Assembly: GCA_038234785.1 (NCBI GenBank)
Contig: JBBQTC010000002.1
Coordinates: 1 to 64,000 of the forward strand
Direction of reading: 5' to 3'
DNA length: 64,000 nucleotides
DNA from: UBA668 sp038234785
GTDB taxonomy: Bacteria > Actinomycetota > Acidimicrobiia > Acidimicrobiales > Ilumatobacteraceae
The notes beneath the pieces were generated by a model. That model was not told the origin of the DNA. It saw only the letters and a program-made list of their open reading frames with translations, and did not search any database. The translations under genes and the position numbers were made by a program. Of the stretch, positions 42,683 to 50,960 are shown piece by piece (the stretch's first letter is position 1; each line of letters opens with the position of its first letter).

Positions 42683-43866
42683 ATCGCCACCGCATGGGTG
42701 GCGTGGCGAAGTTCGTCGAACATCGCCAGGTACCGCCCGGCGACGTTCGGCCACAACAGGTCCGGCGCACGCCGGGACGCCTCGCGGGCCATTTCGCTGC
42801 GGATCTCCGGGCTCCGCACGACCGTCCGGATGGCCTCCGCGAGCCGACGGACGTCGCCGTGCGGCACGACCAGCCCGGCGCCCGATGCGAGCAGCTCCAC
42901 GGCGTGGGGGAAGGCGGTGGCGATGACGGGGCGCCCCGCGGCGATTGCGTCGACCAGCACGCCCGATGTGACCTGATCCCGGCTGTCGTAGGGCAGGACC
43001 ACGACCGACGAGCTCGCGACGAACTGGGTGAGCTCCTCGACGGAGCGGTAGGTGGCGTCGAAGGTGACGAGGTCATCCAACCCGAGGCGCTGCACCTGCC
43101 GGATGAGGCCCTGGCGGTAGACGTCGCCATGGTGCAGCAGCACGTTCGGATGCGTCACCCCCGAGACCGTGTAGCGCGGTGCGTGTCCGTCCGCATGGAG
43201 GATCGCCAGCGCGTCGATGACGTGCTCGATGCCCTTGCCGGGGCCGAGCAGACCCCACGTGAGCAGCTCTGGCCGTCGCAGGGCAGCGACCCCACCCATC
43301 GGTCGCACCACATGGACCGTGGGTGCCGCCGCACCGTGGGGGATCGTGACGATGGTGTCGGGGTCGACCGGATAGCTGCCGGTCAGCCGATCGCGTGCCG
43401 TCTGGGTCATGACGATGACTCGCTCCGCGCGGGCGCAGACCTCGACGAGCACTTCCTTCTGGTGTGGGGTGGGAGTGAGGAGCACGGTGTGTGCGACCAC
43501 GACGACCGGTGCGTCAATGGCGTCGATCAGGTCCAGGACCTCATCGCCGTCCTCGCCGCCAAAGATTCCGAACTCGTGCTGGACGACGACGACGTCGCAA
43601 CGATCGAGCGTCCTGGCGGTGGCCCGTACTGCACCCGGCGCATCATTGCGGTGTCCGGCCACGACGGGGCCCTTTCGCATCGCCGGGTTCTTGCCGTCGT
43701 CGAGCGCAACGACATCGACGTCGTGGCCCGCGGCGTGGAACTGCCGCACGAGCGCGGCCGAGAACGTGGCGATGCCGCATTGCGTGGGGGGATAGGTGCT
43801 GATGACGCCGACACGTGTCGCGTGCTCGCCGGGGTTGCGGACCACAGGTCCTCCTGGGAGGGTCAT
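42679..43866 (-). CDS. GT4-family glycosyltransferase
   Basis: 395 residues. N-terminal GVISTYPPTQCGIATFSAAL is the acceptor-domain start typical of this GT4 subgroup (paired with GH130 genes). The donor site has LLTWGLLGPGKGIEHVIDAL, and the C-terminal part reads VVLPYDSRDQVTSGVLVDAIAAGRPVIAT. It likely builds a mannan-like or other glycan that the GH130 neighbour remodels. ATG 43866; the frame could also begin further in, at a GTG about nine codons later. Confidence 0.83.
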   Translation of the reverse strand: MTLPGGPVVRNPGEHATRVGVISTYPPTQCGIATFSAALVRQFHAAGHDVDVVALDDGKNPAMRKGPVVAGHRNDAPGAVRATARTLDRCDVVVVQHEFGIFGGEDGDEVLDLIDAIDAPVVVVAHTVLLTPTPHQKEVLVEVCARAERVIVMTQTARDRLTGSYPVDPDTIVTIPHGAAAPTVHVVRPMGGVAALRRPELLTWGLLGPGKGIEHVIDALAILHADGHAPRYTVSGVTHPNVLLHHGDVYRQGLIRQVQRLGLDDLVTFDATYRSVEELTQFVASSSVVVLPYDSRDQVTSGVLVDAIAAGRPVIATAFPHAVELLASGAGLVVPHGDVRRLAEAIRTVVRSPEIRSEMAREASRRAPDLLWPNVAGRYLAMFDELRHATHAVAM

Positions 43867-43992
43867 GGAGGAAACGTCGAGCCTGCACGGGGCGACAGCG
43901 TCAAAGCCGTCCTGCCCAAACTGAGGCGAGTCATCCGTTGAGAGGGGAGTTTACCCGGGGTGGTGCAGAACGGGGGCGAGGAGGAACGTGGG

Positions 43993-44433
43993 CTAGCGGC
44001 TGGGGCGGTTGCCGTAGCTCGCCTGGGGTACGCCGCGGCCCAGCGAGAAGTGGGTGTGGACGCCGACCCATTCGGCCTCGGGCGTGCCCCGTGTGAGCAC
44101 CACGGTTGCACGTCCAGGGCGCGGGTACCGTGTGTGGTCCTCGGCAATCCCCGTGGACGACCACCCGACGACCGCGACCGCCATCAACCGGTCGGGCGAC
44201 ACGACGATCTCCATGTCGTCGGTGAGGAAGCGGAAGTCCTCGATCTTTGGCCACACCTGCGACCATTGGTCACGGTGGAGGGCGTCGAGCCCGACGACGA
44301 CGTCGGCGAAGGTCCCGAACGCGACGACATCGTCGCTGAATCGACGCCGCCCGGCGGTGAGATCGACCTCGGCGACCTCGCTGCTCCATCCGTCGACCCA
44401 GTCCTTCACCGATTGCTGATCTGTCATGCCCAT
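43993..44433 (-). CDS. SnoaL/DUF4440-like (NTF2 fold) protein
   Basis: 146 residues from ATG 44433 (44427 is an equal alternative). Opens with a helix VKDWVDGWSSEV and closes with the strands MAVAVVGWSSTG, GRATVVLTRG and WVGVHTHFSLGR typical of NTF2-like beta-amino or ring-modifying proteins of unknown activity. The reading frame stays open to 44631 but the extension is Pro/Ser low-complexity. Confidence 0.68.
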   Translation of the reverse strand: MGMTDQQSVKDWVDGWSSEVAEVDLTAGRRRFSDDVVAFGTFADVVVGLDALHRDQWSQVWPKIEDFRFLTDDMEIVVSPDRLMAVAVVGWSSTGIAEDHTRYPRPGRATVVLTRGTPEAEWVGVHTHFSLGRGVPQASYGNRPSR

Positions 44434-44764
44434 CGATGCGACCATAGCGGCAGGGTCGAGGAGCCTCAGGCGTCGAGCGCGAGCACTGCGACCGAGCGGA
44501 GTCGCATCCGAGGGAGGCGGGCCCGGGGGGTTGCAGTTCGCCGGTCCCGCGGATGCCGACGGGGAGAAGTGGGCAGCCGACTGCGGCGACGAGACGGGCG
44601 GCCCCGGTGTAGCGGCGGTGAAGGTGGCCATCGCGTGAGCGGGTGCCCGAGCATCATGAACACCGTGTCGAAGCAGCTGAGGTGGTTCGGACAGAGAATC
44701 GCCGGTCCGGAACTTCGTGCGGATGACGAGTGTGTCCTGTGTGATCGAGCGGGTGCGGGCCCGT
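44434..44764. other. 331-base GC-rich gap, no supported gene
   Basis: Open frames here are compositionally random and lack ribosome sites. A run of G and C around 44515-44530 is the only local oddity. Nothing further recognised. Confidence 0.4.
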
Positions 44765-44893
44765 TCAGCGGGTCTGACAGGTGTCGCCCCAGTCGCATCC
44801 GTCGCGGGAGTCGACGCCCCATCGGCGGGCGATTGCGTTCAGCGCCAGGACAACGGCGAGGACGGCGAGAAGTGGTTCCATCAGTGATCTCAT
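44765..44893 (-). CDS. Small single-helix membrane protein ending in acidic/Cys tail
   Basis: 42 residues from ATG 44893 (38 from ATG 44881). One membrane helix (LLAVLAVVLALNAIA) is followed by RRWGVDSRD and a short tail with two Cys. Small actinobacterial proteins with a hydrophobic helix followed by RWGVDSRD are familiar to me, which is why I call it. It is divergent from the LysR gene across 72 bases. Function unknown. Confidence 0.55.
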   Translation of the reverse strand: MRSLMEPLLAVLAVVLALNAIARRWGVDSRDGCDWGDTCQTR

Positions 44894-44965
44894 TTCGTGG
44901 TGATCTATGTCATGATGATGAGCTAGCACAATCAATCTGTCCAACGAATTTGTGAGATTGAAACC

Positions 44966-45916
44966 ATGTCAAATGCGAATGAACTCTGGAACCTCGATGT
45001 CCGTCACCTGGCAGCCCTGAGGGCCATCGCCGAGACTCGCTCGATCAGCCGGGCCGCGGAGATGCTCGGCTACGGACAAAGTGCCGTGTCGCAGCAGCTC
45101 GCCGTGTTGGAACGGGCCGTGGGGCAACGGCTCGTCGATCGTGGATCCGGTCCGAGGCCCGTGACCCTCACCGACGCCGGCGCGACGGTGCTCGAGCATG
45201 CGAAATGGATTCTCGATCGACTCGATCTGGCCCGGACCGAGCTCGATGCGTTGCAGCACGGCTCTGCGGGCTCGCTCCGGGTGGGGACGTTCCAGTCCGC
45301 CGGCGCTCGACTGCTCCCCAGGGTGCTCGGCTCGTATCGGAGGGCCTGGGCCGAGATCGCCGTCTCGATCCACAACGAAGCGCGCGAGGGTGAACTCCCC
45401 GACCTGGTTCGCGACGGCGTACTCGATGTCGCGTTCGTGGAGGCGTCGATGGTCGGTGACGGGCTGGAGTCGATCGAAGTCCTCGTGGACCGTTTCGTCG
45501 TGCTCGTTCCGCCCGGACATCGCCTGGCATCGCGACGAACGATCTCGCTGAGCGACCTCGACGGCGAGGAGTTCGTGGACGGGGCCATCGGCGATTCGTG
45601 CGCCGCGAAGGGGGAGCAGGCGCGTCGGGCAGCGGGCGTCGTCGGGCGAACCGTCGTGCGCACGCCGGACAACGCGACGCGGCAACGGTTGGTGCACGCC
45701 GGGCTGGGTTGCGCCGTCCAGCCGGGACTGACCGTCGAACCAGGACTTCCCGACGGTGGGGTGGTGGTGTCGCTGGCCGACGATCTGCATCGTGTGATCT
45801 CGCTCACGTGGTCGGCCGACCGAACGCCGTCATTCGCGCTCGAGCGGTTCATCGAGACGGCCAGAGCCGAACTGGCCGGGCTGGTATCGGTCCAGCTGGC
45901 GACCTCTCTCGTCTGA
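44966..45916 (+). CDS. LysR-family transcriptional regulator
   Basis: 316 residues. N-terminal winged HTH: HLAALRAIAETRSISRAAEM and YGQSAVSQQLAVLE. The effector domain has two lobes (LRVGTFQSAGARLLPRVL, DGVLDVAFVE). The effector is unknown. The AT-rich 72-base gap upstream, shared with the small membrane protein gene, includes AATTTGTGAGATT (44946-44958), a possible LysR T-N11-A box. Neighbouring target could be the VOC gene downstream. Confidence 0.87.
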   Translation: MSNANELWNLDVRHLAALRAIAETRSISRAAEMLGYGQSAVSQQLAVLERAVGQRLVDRGSGPRPVTLTDAGATVLEHAKWILDRLDLARTELDALQHGSAGSLRVGTFQSAGARLLPRVLGSYRRAWAEIAVSIHNEAREGELPDLVRDGVLDVAFVEASMVGDGLESIEVLVDRFVVLVPPGHRLASRRTISLSDLDGEEFVDGAIGDSCAAKGEQARRAAGVVGRTVVRTPDNATRQRLVHAGLGCAVQPGLTVEPGLPDGGVVVSLADDLHRVISLTWSADRTPSFALERFIETARAELAGLVSVQLATSLV

Positions 45917-45991
45917 CGGCACGGTCCGTTGCCGCTTCCGGCGTGGCAGCGTGAGTGGCAGAGTGAACGGACCGACCGGAAAGGAATCGCC

Positions 45992-46372
45992 GTGCCTGCG
46001 ACCATCAAGGTGACCTCGCTCGATCACATCGTGCTCGTCTGCGCCGACGTCGAACGCACGCTCGCGTGGTACGTCGACGTGTTGGGCCTCGAACCAGTGA
46101 GGGTTGATCTCTGGAGGGACAAGAAGGTGTTCTTTCCGTCGGTCCGCGTCGACGAGTCCACCATCATCGACCTGATCGCCGGCGAGGTCCGCGACGGGCG
46201 ACTCGACCACTTCTGCCTGGTGGTCGATCCGGTCGACCTGCACGAGGTCGCGGCGATGTCGGAGCTCGAGGTCGTGGAAGGACCGGTCACCCGCTACGGC
46301 GCACGCGGCGACGGCACGTCGCTCTATGTGCGCGACCCCGACGGCACCGTCGTCGAACTCCGCCACTACTGA
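45992..46372 (+). CDS. VOC-family (glyoxalase-like) protein
   Basis: 126 residues from GTG 45992, which has AAGGA six bases before it. A single VOC domain: TSLDHIVLVCADVERTLAWY (metal His), DHFCLVV (second His) and the C-terminal YVRDPDGTVVELRHY (metal Glu). Likely a dioxygenase- or glyoxalase-like enzyme. Follows the LysR gene by 75 bases; ends 14 bases before the convergent dehydrogenase. Confidence 0.82.
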   Translation: MPATIKVTSLDHIVLVCADVERTLAWYVDVLGLEPVRVDLWRDKKVFFPSVRVDESTIIDLIAGEVRDGRLDHFCLVVDPVDLHEVAAMSELEVVEGPVTRYGARGDGTSLYVRDPDGTVVELRHY

Positions 46373-46386
46373 TCGACGGCGTCGGG

Positions 46387-47385
46387 CTACGGCCGCACGG
46401 CGACCGCGTTCGGGCACGGGCGCCCGGCTTCCAGGTCATCGAGGTTGCCGAGGGTCGTCTCGGCGATGGCAGCCAACGCCTCGTGGGTGAGGAACCCCTG
46501 GTGCGCGGTGATGAGCACGTTGGGGAACGTCAGCAGCCGCGCGAAGACGTCGTCGGTGATGACCTCGCTCGAGCGGTCCTCGAAGAACAGATCGGCCTCC
46601 TCCTCGTAGACGTCGAGTGCGAGCGAGCCGATCGCTCCCGACTTGAGCCCCTCGATGGCGGCGACGGTGTCGATCAGGGCACCGCGGCCCGTGTTCACCA
46701 GCATCACCCCGGGCTTCAACTTCGCGATCGCATCGTGTGACACGAGGTGGTGAGTGGAAGGCGTGAGCGGACAGTTGAGGCTGATCACGTCGCTGGTGGC
46801 CCAGATCTCGTCGAGGTCGGTGTAGCGCATGCCGAGTTCGGTGACGTACGGGTTCTCGACCGGGTCGTAGCAGGCGACATCGCAGCGGAAGTGCCAGAGC
46901 AACCGTGCGACCAACGCCCCGATCCGCCCCGTGCCGACGATGCCGACGGTCTTGCCGGCCAGGTCGAACCCGACGAGGCCGTCGAGCGAGAAGTTGCCGT
47001 CGCGCACCCGGTTGTAGCCGCGGTGGATCCGACGGTTCAGTGCGAGGATCAGCGCAATGGTGTGCTCAGCGACGGCGTTGGGTGAATACGCCGGCACGCG
47101 TGCAACGGAGATTCCGAGCCGTGCTGCTGCCTCGAGGTCGACGTTGTTGTAGCCGGCGCACCGGAGCACGACGTGTCGCACGCCGATGGCGGACAGTTGC
47201 TCGAGCACCTCGGCGTCGGCGACGTCGTTGACGAAGATGCAGACGGCGTCCGCTCCCGTCGCCAGCGACGCGGTGCGTGGGCGCAGCCGATCCTCGAGCA
47301 GGTCGATGACGTGGCGATGATCCGCATTGGCACGCTCGAAGGTCGCCTGGTCGTACGTCTTCGTGCTGAACATCGCAACTCGCAC
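46387..47385 (-). CDS. D-isomer 2-hydroxyacid dehydrogenase (LdhA-like)
   Basis: 332 residues from GTG 47385. NAD-binding GIVGTGRIGALVARLL, the substrate Arg in NTGRGALID, the Glu in DVYEEE, and the catalytic His in TAHQGFLTHEA. The N-terminal MRVAMFSTKTYD and the length match fermentative D-lactate dehydrogenases, which reduce pyruvate to D-lactate with NADH in the cytosol. The nearby larE (lactate racemase maturation) makes a lactate link worth noting. Confidence 0.88.
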   Translation of the reverse strand: MRVAMFSTKTYDQATFERANADHRHVIDLLEDRLRPRTASLATGADAVCIFVNDVADAEVLEQLSAIGVRHVVLRCAGYNNVDLEAAARLGISVARVPAYSPNAVAEHTIALILALNRRIHRGYNRVRDGNFSLDGLVGFDLAGKTVGIVGTGRIGALVARLLWHFRCDVACYDPVENPYVTELGMRYTDLDEIWATSDVISLNCPLTPSTHHLVSHDAIAKLKPGVMLVNTGRGALIDTVAAIEGLKSGAIGSLALDVYEEEADLFFEDRSSEVITDDVFARLLTFPNVLITAHQGFLTHEALAAIAETTLGNLDDLEAGRPCPNAVAVRP

Positions 47386-47477
47386 GAAGCGACCTTAGTC
47401 ATCGTCCGTCGAGTGTGATCCCAGCGACAGCGAACGGGGCTCGAACGTCTCCGGCCGGACGCGGTACGGTCGAGGAC

Positions 47478-47780
47478 ATGACCGTCACCTGCCATTACGA
47501 CGGCGAGGACCACAGCCTGCTGATCGTCGACGTGCTCGCCGACGAAGGCGAGTCACCTCGATGCACACTCGTCGCGTACTCCGATCGTGACGGTTGGCGG
47601 TGCTTCACGGATCACGACGGAGCGGTGGTCCGCATGCGGTACGACCTCGCGGAACCGTCCATCGACTGCTCACTCGTGGGCGAACTGATGGGCCTCCCCG
47701 CTCAGAGTGGTGCGCGGCGAGTGCTCGACGAGGTTCGCACCCAGCCGGGCGTGTCACACACGCACGCAGTGCACGACTGA
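47478..47780 (+). CDS. Hypothetical protein, small
   Basis: 100 residues from ATG 47478 with GAGGA just upstream (cGAGGACATG, close spacing). Beta-rich: TVTCHYDGEDHSLLIVDVLA, CTLVAYSDRDGWRCF, then DGAVVRMRYDL. No motif or family recognised. It diverges from the 2-hydroxyacid dehydrogenase across 92 bases. Confidence 0.55.
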   Translation: MTVTCHYDGEDHSLLIVDVLADEGESPRCTLVAYSDRDGWRCFTDHDGAVVRMRYDLAEPSIDCSLVGELMGLPAQSGARRVLDEVRTQPGVSHTHAVHD

Positions 47781-47900
47781 TCAGACGACGGATTCGGCCG
47801 GTCCGCGGAGCTGCCGACCGCCGTCGCTCGCCCACGCCTCGCGCATCGACGCCCGCATCCGTTCGGTGCTGCGGATCTGGGCGATGATGCCCACGATCAC
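47781..47900 (-). CDS. Possible short membrane peptide
   Basis: A 39-codon frame from GTG 47900 (TTG 47903 also possible) encodes a hydrophobic start (VIVGIIAQI) and an amphipathic tail (RMRASMREAWAS). The upstream frame remains open and continues hydrophobic (LYVSL) but has no start codon, so this could be a short gene or one with a damaged N-terminus. Its stop abuts the stop of the plus-strand gene at 47780. Confidence 0.3.
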   Translation of the reverse strand: MIVGIIAQIRSTERMRASMREAWASDGGRQLRGPAESVV

Positions 47901-48112
47901 CAATGAGACGTAGAGGACGGACCACCGGCCAGTTCCGTCGCCGGATCCGCGGCCTCGGCCCGTGGCGGCTCGGCATGGGCAGGTGCCGCGCCGGCGAGGG
48001 TGGAGAGGACGACGACAGGGTTGCGGCGAGCACGCGAGAGGTACCGGGATGGGCTCGAAGGGTCACAGGACGCCGCGGTATCTGGGCAGGGATCTTCCGA
48101 CGAGTCCTACCT

Positions 48113-48165
48113 CCACCGCAGGCCCGAAACCATGCCCGTGTGGCTTGGTTTCGGGCCTGCGGTGG
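48113..48165. terminator. Long GC-rich hairpin between converging units
   Basis: Two 24-base arms (48113-48136 and 48142-48165) beginning CCACCGCAGGCCCGAAACCA are complementary at all but one position, with a five-base loop. The stem is longer than a usual terminator. It lies 16 bases beyond the TauE stop, in a 280-base gene-poor stretch, and could stop transcription from both sides or be a repeat element. Confidence 0.55.
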
Positions 48166-48180
48166 GTGGATCGTCGAGGT

Positions 48181-49005
48181 TCAGACCAGGGCGAGTGTGC
48201 TGCGCGCCGCGGTGTAGAACGCGACGCCGAGCAGGAGCGCGATGAACCAGTGCTGCAGTGAGCGCGAGTCGCGACTTCCGGCGAGCCTGCTGCCAACGAC
48301 GACGCCGCCAAGGCTGGCGATCGTGAACGGGATCACGGTGCCCCATTCGATGGCGCCCGCCTGCAGCCGGGTGGTGAGGGCGACCGCCGAGTTGATCGTG
48401 ATGACGAGCAGCGAGGTGCCCACGGCCTCGGGCATCGAGAAGCCCAGCGCGAGGATCAGCGCGGGCACGATGACGAAGCCACCGCCGACGCCGAAGAACC
48501 CGGTGAGGAGCCCGACGAACGTTCCGGCGACGAGCACCTTGACGATGGTGGCGGCGTCGACGCGCACCTCGGTGTGTGCGGCGGGCGGCGTGTCGATGGG
48601 TGCGACGGCGGCCCCGACCGGCAGCGGCCGGCGGGGTGCGGGAGTGTTGCGCACCCGGCGGATCATGGCGTACGCGGCGACGAACATCAGCCCGGCGAAT
48701 GCCAACAGCAACACGTCGGGATTGGCCGCCTTGTTCCAGTGTGATCCGATCAGCGAACCTCCGACGCCTGCCGCGCCGAACAGGGAGCCGGCGACCACGC
48801 GCACTCGGCCCGCCCGCCAGTGGGGCACGATGCCGATGAGGGCGGTCATCGTCACCAGGATCAACGAGGTGGTGGTGGCTTGCTTGGGAGTTTGACCGGC
48901 GGCGTACACGAGTGCCGGCACGGCGAGGATGGAACCCCCGCCGCCCAACGCACCGAGCGACAGGCCGATGAGGAAGCCGAGGGGAGAGGCGAGCAGCGCG
49001 CGCAT
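48181..49005 (-). CDS. TauE/SafE-family sulfite/organosulfur exporter
   Basis: 274 residues, strongly hydrophobic with about eight membrane helices. The two half-repeats each contain the family motif: GALGGGGSILAVPALVY near the N-terminus and FFGVGGGFVIVPALILA in the second half. ATG 49005 has GGAGG five bases upstream, inside the end of the preceding MBL/rhodanese gene. In Staphylococcus, tauE lies in the cst persulfide operon, probably exporting sulfite or thiosulfate; the same pairing is seen here. Confidence 0.84.
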   Translation of the reverse strand: MRALLASPLGFLIGLSLGALGGGGSILAVPALVYAAGQTPKQATTTSLILVTMTALIGIVPHWRAGRVRVVAGSLFGAAGVGGSLIGSHWNKAANPDVLLLAFAGLMFVAAYAMIRRVRNTPAPRRPLPVGAAVAPIDTPPAAHTEVRVDAATIVKVLVAGTFVGLLTGFFGVGGGFVIVPALILALGFSMPEAVGTSLLVITINSAVALTTRLQAGAIEWGTVIPFTIASLGGVVVGSRLAGSRDSRSLQHWFIALLLGVAFYTAARSTLALV

Positions 49006-49016
49006 GGGTCCTCCGC

Positions 49017-50405
49017 TCAGGCCGACTGGCGCTCGGACGAGGTCCACGCCGTGTAGCCGCCGATGAGGTCGGAGACATCGGAGAACCCGCGGGACCGCAG
49101 CAGGCTGGCCGCGATGGCCGACCGATACCCGCCCGCGCAGTGGACGACGGTGGGAGCCATCCGGTCGAGCTCGTCGACGCGAGACAGCAACTCGGGCAGG
49201 CTGATGTGCACTGCCCCGTCGATCCTGCCCTCGGTCACTTCGCCGGCATTGCGGACGTCGACGAGAACCAGGTTCGGCACGCTGCGTCGACGCTCGCGGA
49301 GCTCGGTCGCCGACAACCGTGACAGCACCTCCACGACCTCGGGATGGGCGACGAACGTCTCGATCGGATCGGCGAGCGCTCCGAGCACGTTGTCGAACCC
49401 GATTCGGGCGAGGCGCACTGCGGCTTCGGTCTCGTGGCCGGGGTCGGTGACGAGCACGATCGGAGTTCCGGGTGCCATGACCTCGCCGGCGTACTCGGCG
49501 AAGCGTCCGCCGAGTCCGACGTTGACCGATCCGCGGAGGTGGCCTGCGGCGAACGCCATGTCGTCGCGACCGTCGAGGACGACGGCACCTTCGTGCATCG
49601 CAGTGAGCACATCGGGCAACGGGAGGGGAGTGACACGCACGTCGTCGTGCATCAGCTCTCTCGCCTGCTTGTTGCGGTTGGCCGCGAACGAGAAGTACAG
49701 CGGTGCAACCGACTGGCCCTGGGTGACCGCTTCGACGAACTCGTCCTCGGTCATCGGGGCGAGCGCGTAGTTGGTGCGTCGCTGCTCGCCGATCGTCGAG
49801 ACCGTCTCGGTGGAGAGATTCTTGCCGCACGCGGAGCCGGCGCCGTGCGCCGGGAAGACCTTCGTCGCGTCGGGCAGTGTGAGGAGCCGTTCGTGCAGCG
49901 AGTGGTACAGCTTGCGGGCAAGTTGGTCAGCGGTGACGCCGACCGACGCGAGCAGATCGGGGCGACCGACATCGCCGATGAAGAGCGTGTCGCCGGTGAG
50001 CACTCCGTAGGGGGGCTGGTCGATCCCGTCGGGGTAGACGACGATGCTGATCGACTCGGGCGTGTGACCGGGTGTCTCACGGATCTCGAGCACGACGGTG
50101 CCCAGCGTGATGATGCCGCCGTCGGGGTAGGTGCGGATCGGGAACTCGGCCCGGCCCTCGGCGTCGGCTCCGTAGACGATGTCGGCACCGGTGTGTTCGG
50201 CGAGCTCGAGATGGCCGGACAGGAAGTCGGCGTGGAAGTGCGTTTCGAGCACCGACGTGATGGTCAGCCCGTGCATCTCCGCGTCGGCGAGGTACTCGGC
50301 CACGTCGCGCTGGGGATCGACCACCACAGCGCTTCCGGTGGAGGTGTCACCGATCAGATAGCTCGCGTGGGAGAGGCAACCGAGGTAGTACTGACGGAAG
50401 AACAT
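49017..50405 (-). CDS. MBL persulfide dioxygenase / double rhodanese (CstB-like)
   Basis: 462 residues. MBL domain with THFHADFLSGH, TPGHTPES and the metal Asp in LTGDTLFIGD, the persulfide dioxygenase pattern, and FPAHGAGSACG. Then a catalytically dead rhodanese (VLVTDPGHE has Asp where the Cys should be) and an active rhodanese with the Cys in HCAGGYRS. This three-domain order matches CstB, which oxidises persulfides to thiosulfate. Start ATG 50405, 11 bases after a CsoR/CstR-type operator; ATG 50417 would overlap the operator. Confidence 0.84.
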   Translation of the reverse strand: MFFRQYYLGCLSHASYLIGDTSTGSAVVVDPQRDVAEYLADAEMHGLTITSVLETHFHADFLSGHLELAEHTGADIVYGADAEGRAEFPIRTYPDGGIITLGTVVLEIRETPGHTPESISIVVYPDGIDQPPYGVLTGDTLFIGDVGRPDLLASVGVTADQLARKLYHSLHERLLTLPDATKVFPAHGAGSACGKNLSTETVSTIGEQRRTNYALAPMTEDEFVEAVTQGQSVAPLYFSFAANRNKQARELMHDDVRVTPLPLPDVLTAMHEGAVVLDGRDDMAFAAGHLRGSVNVGLGGRFAEYAGEVMAPGTPIVLVTDPGHETEAAVRLARIGFDNVLGALADPIETFVAHPEVVEVLSRLSATELRERRRSVPNLVLVDVRNAGEVTEGRIDGAVHISLPELLSRVDELDRMAPTVVHCAGGYRSAIAASLLRSRGFSDVSDLIGGYTAWTSSERQSA

Positions 50406-50415
50406 GGGAGCGATC

Positions 50416-50435
50416 ATATACCCCAGGGGGTATAT
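50416..50435. promoter_or_regulatory. CsoR/CstR-type palindromic operator
   Basis: ATATACCCC and GGGGTATAT are arranged as an almost perfect 20-base palindrome with AG at the centre. This C4/G4 core flanked by TA is characteristic of operators for CsoR-family copper or persulfide sensors. It sits right before the CstB-like start. No csoR/cstR gene is present in the window. Confidence 0.7.
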
Positions 50436-50448
50436 GCGCAACCGTGTC

Positions 50449-50904
50449 TCAGGCCGTGGTGTTGACGATGAGCAGACTGCAGGGGCAGTGGTGGGAGATG
50501 CGATTGGGCACGCTGCCCAACATGAATCGCTTGACGCCCGACATTCCCCGGTTCCCCACCACGATCAGGTCGGCCCCGACCTCGCCCGCCACGGTGAGCA
50601 ACGCGTCCGCAGGGTCGTCGCACCGCGCATGGGTCTGCACGGTCACACCCTCCGCTTCGGCAGCGGCGCGGGCGGCCGCGCAGACCTCGACGCCGTTCTC
50701 GGCGAGGTTGGAATTGAGCCGATCGAGGTCGACCATCGGCCCGCCGGATCCTGCCGAGATCGCCGCCATGCCGAGTGCCACGTTCTGATAGGCGTGCACC
50801 ACGTGCAGCGTGCCGCCGCTCTCCTTGGCGAGTGTGGTGGCATGCCGCAACGCGATCCCTGCCGTTTCCGATCCGTCCGTCCCGACCACGATGTTCTTGT
50901 ACAT
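50449..50904 (-). CDS. Universal stress protein (UspA family)
   Basis: 151 residues from ATG 50904. NIVVGTDGSETAGIALRHAT at the start and the ATP-binding motif GNRGMSGVKRFMLGS (G2xG9xGS) at the end, so nucleotide binding is expected. Role in stress or redox adaptation is inferred from the family. It ends 43 bases before the CstB-like start, on the same strand. Confidence 0.87.
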   Translation of the reverse strand: MYKNIVVGTDGSETAGIALRHATTLAKESGGTLHVVHAYQNVALGMAAISAGSGGPMVDLDRLNSNLAENGVEVCAAARAAAEAEGVTVQTHARCDDPADALLTVAGEVGADLIVVGNRGMSGVKRFMLGSVPNRISHHCPCSLLIVNTTA

Positions 50905-50960
50905 GCGGGGATCGTGCCACCTGCCGCGGAGGCGCACAAGGCTTCGGTAGCCTCGACGGC

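Noticed and set aside
44434..44631. N-terminal extension of the SnoaL-like protein
   Set aside because: Low-complexity Pro/Ser/Arg residues without the fold; a start at 44433 fits the family.
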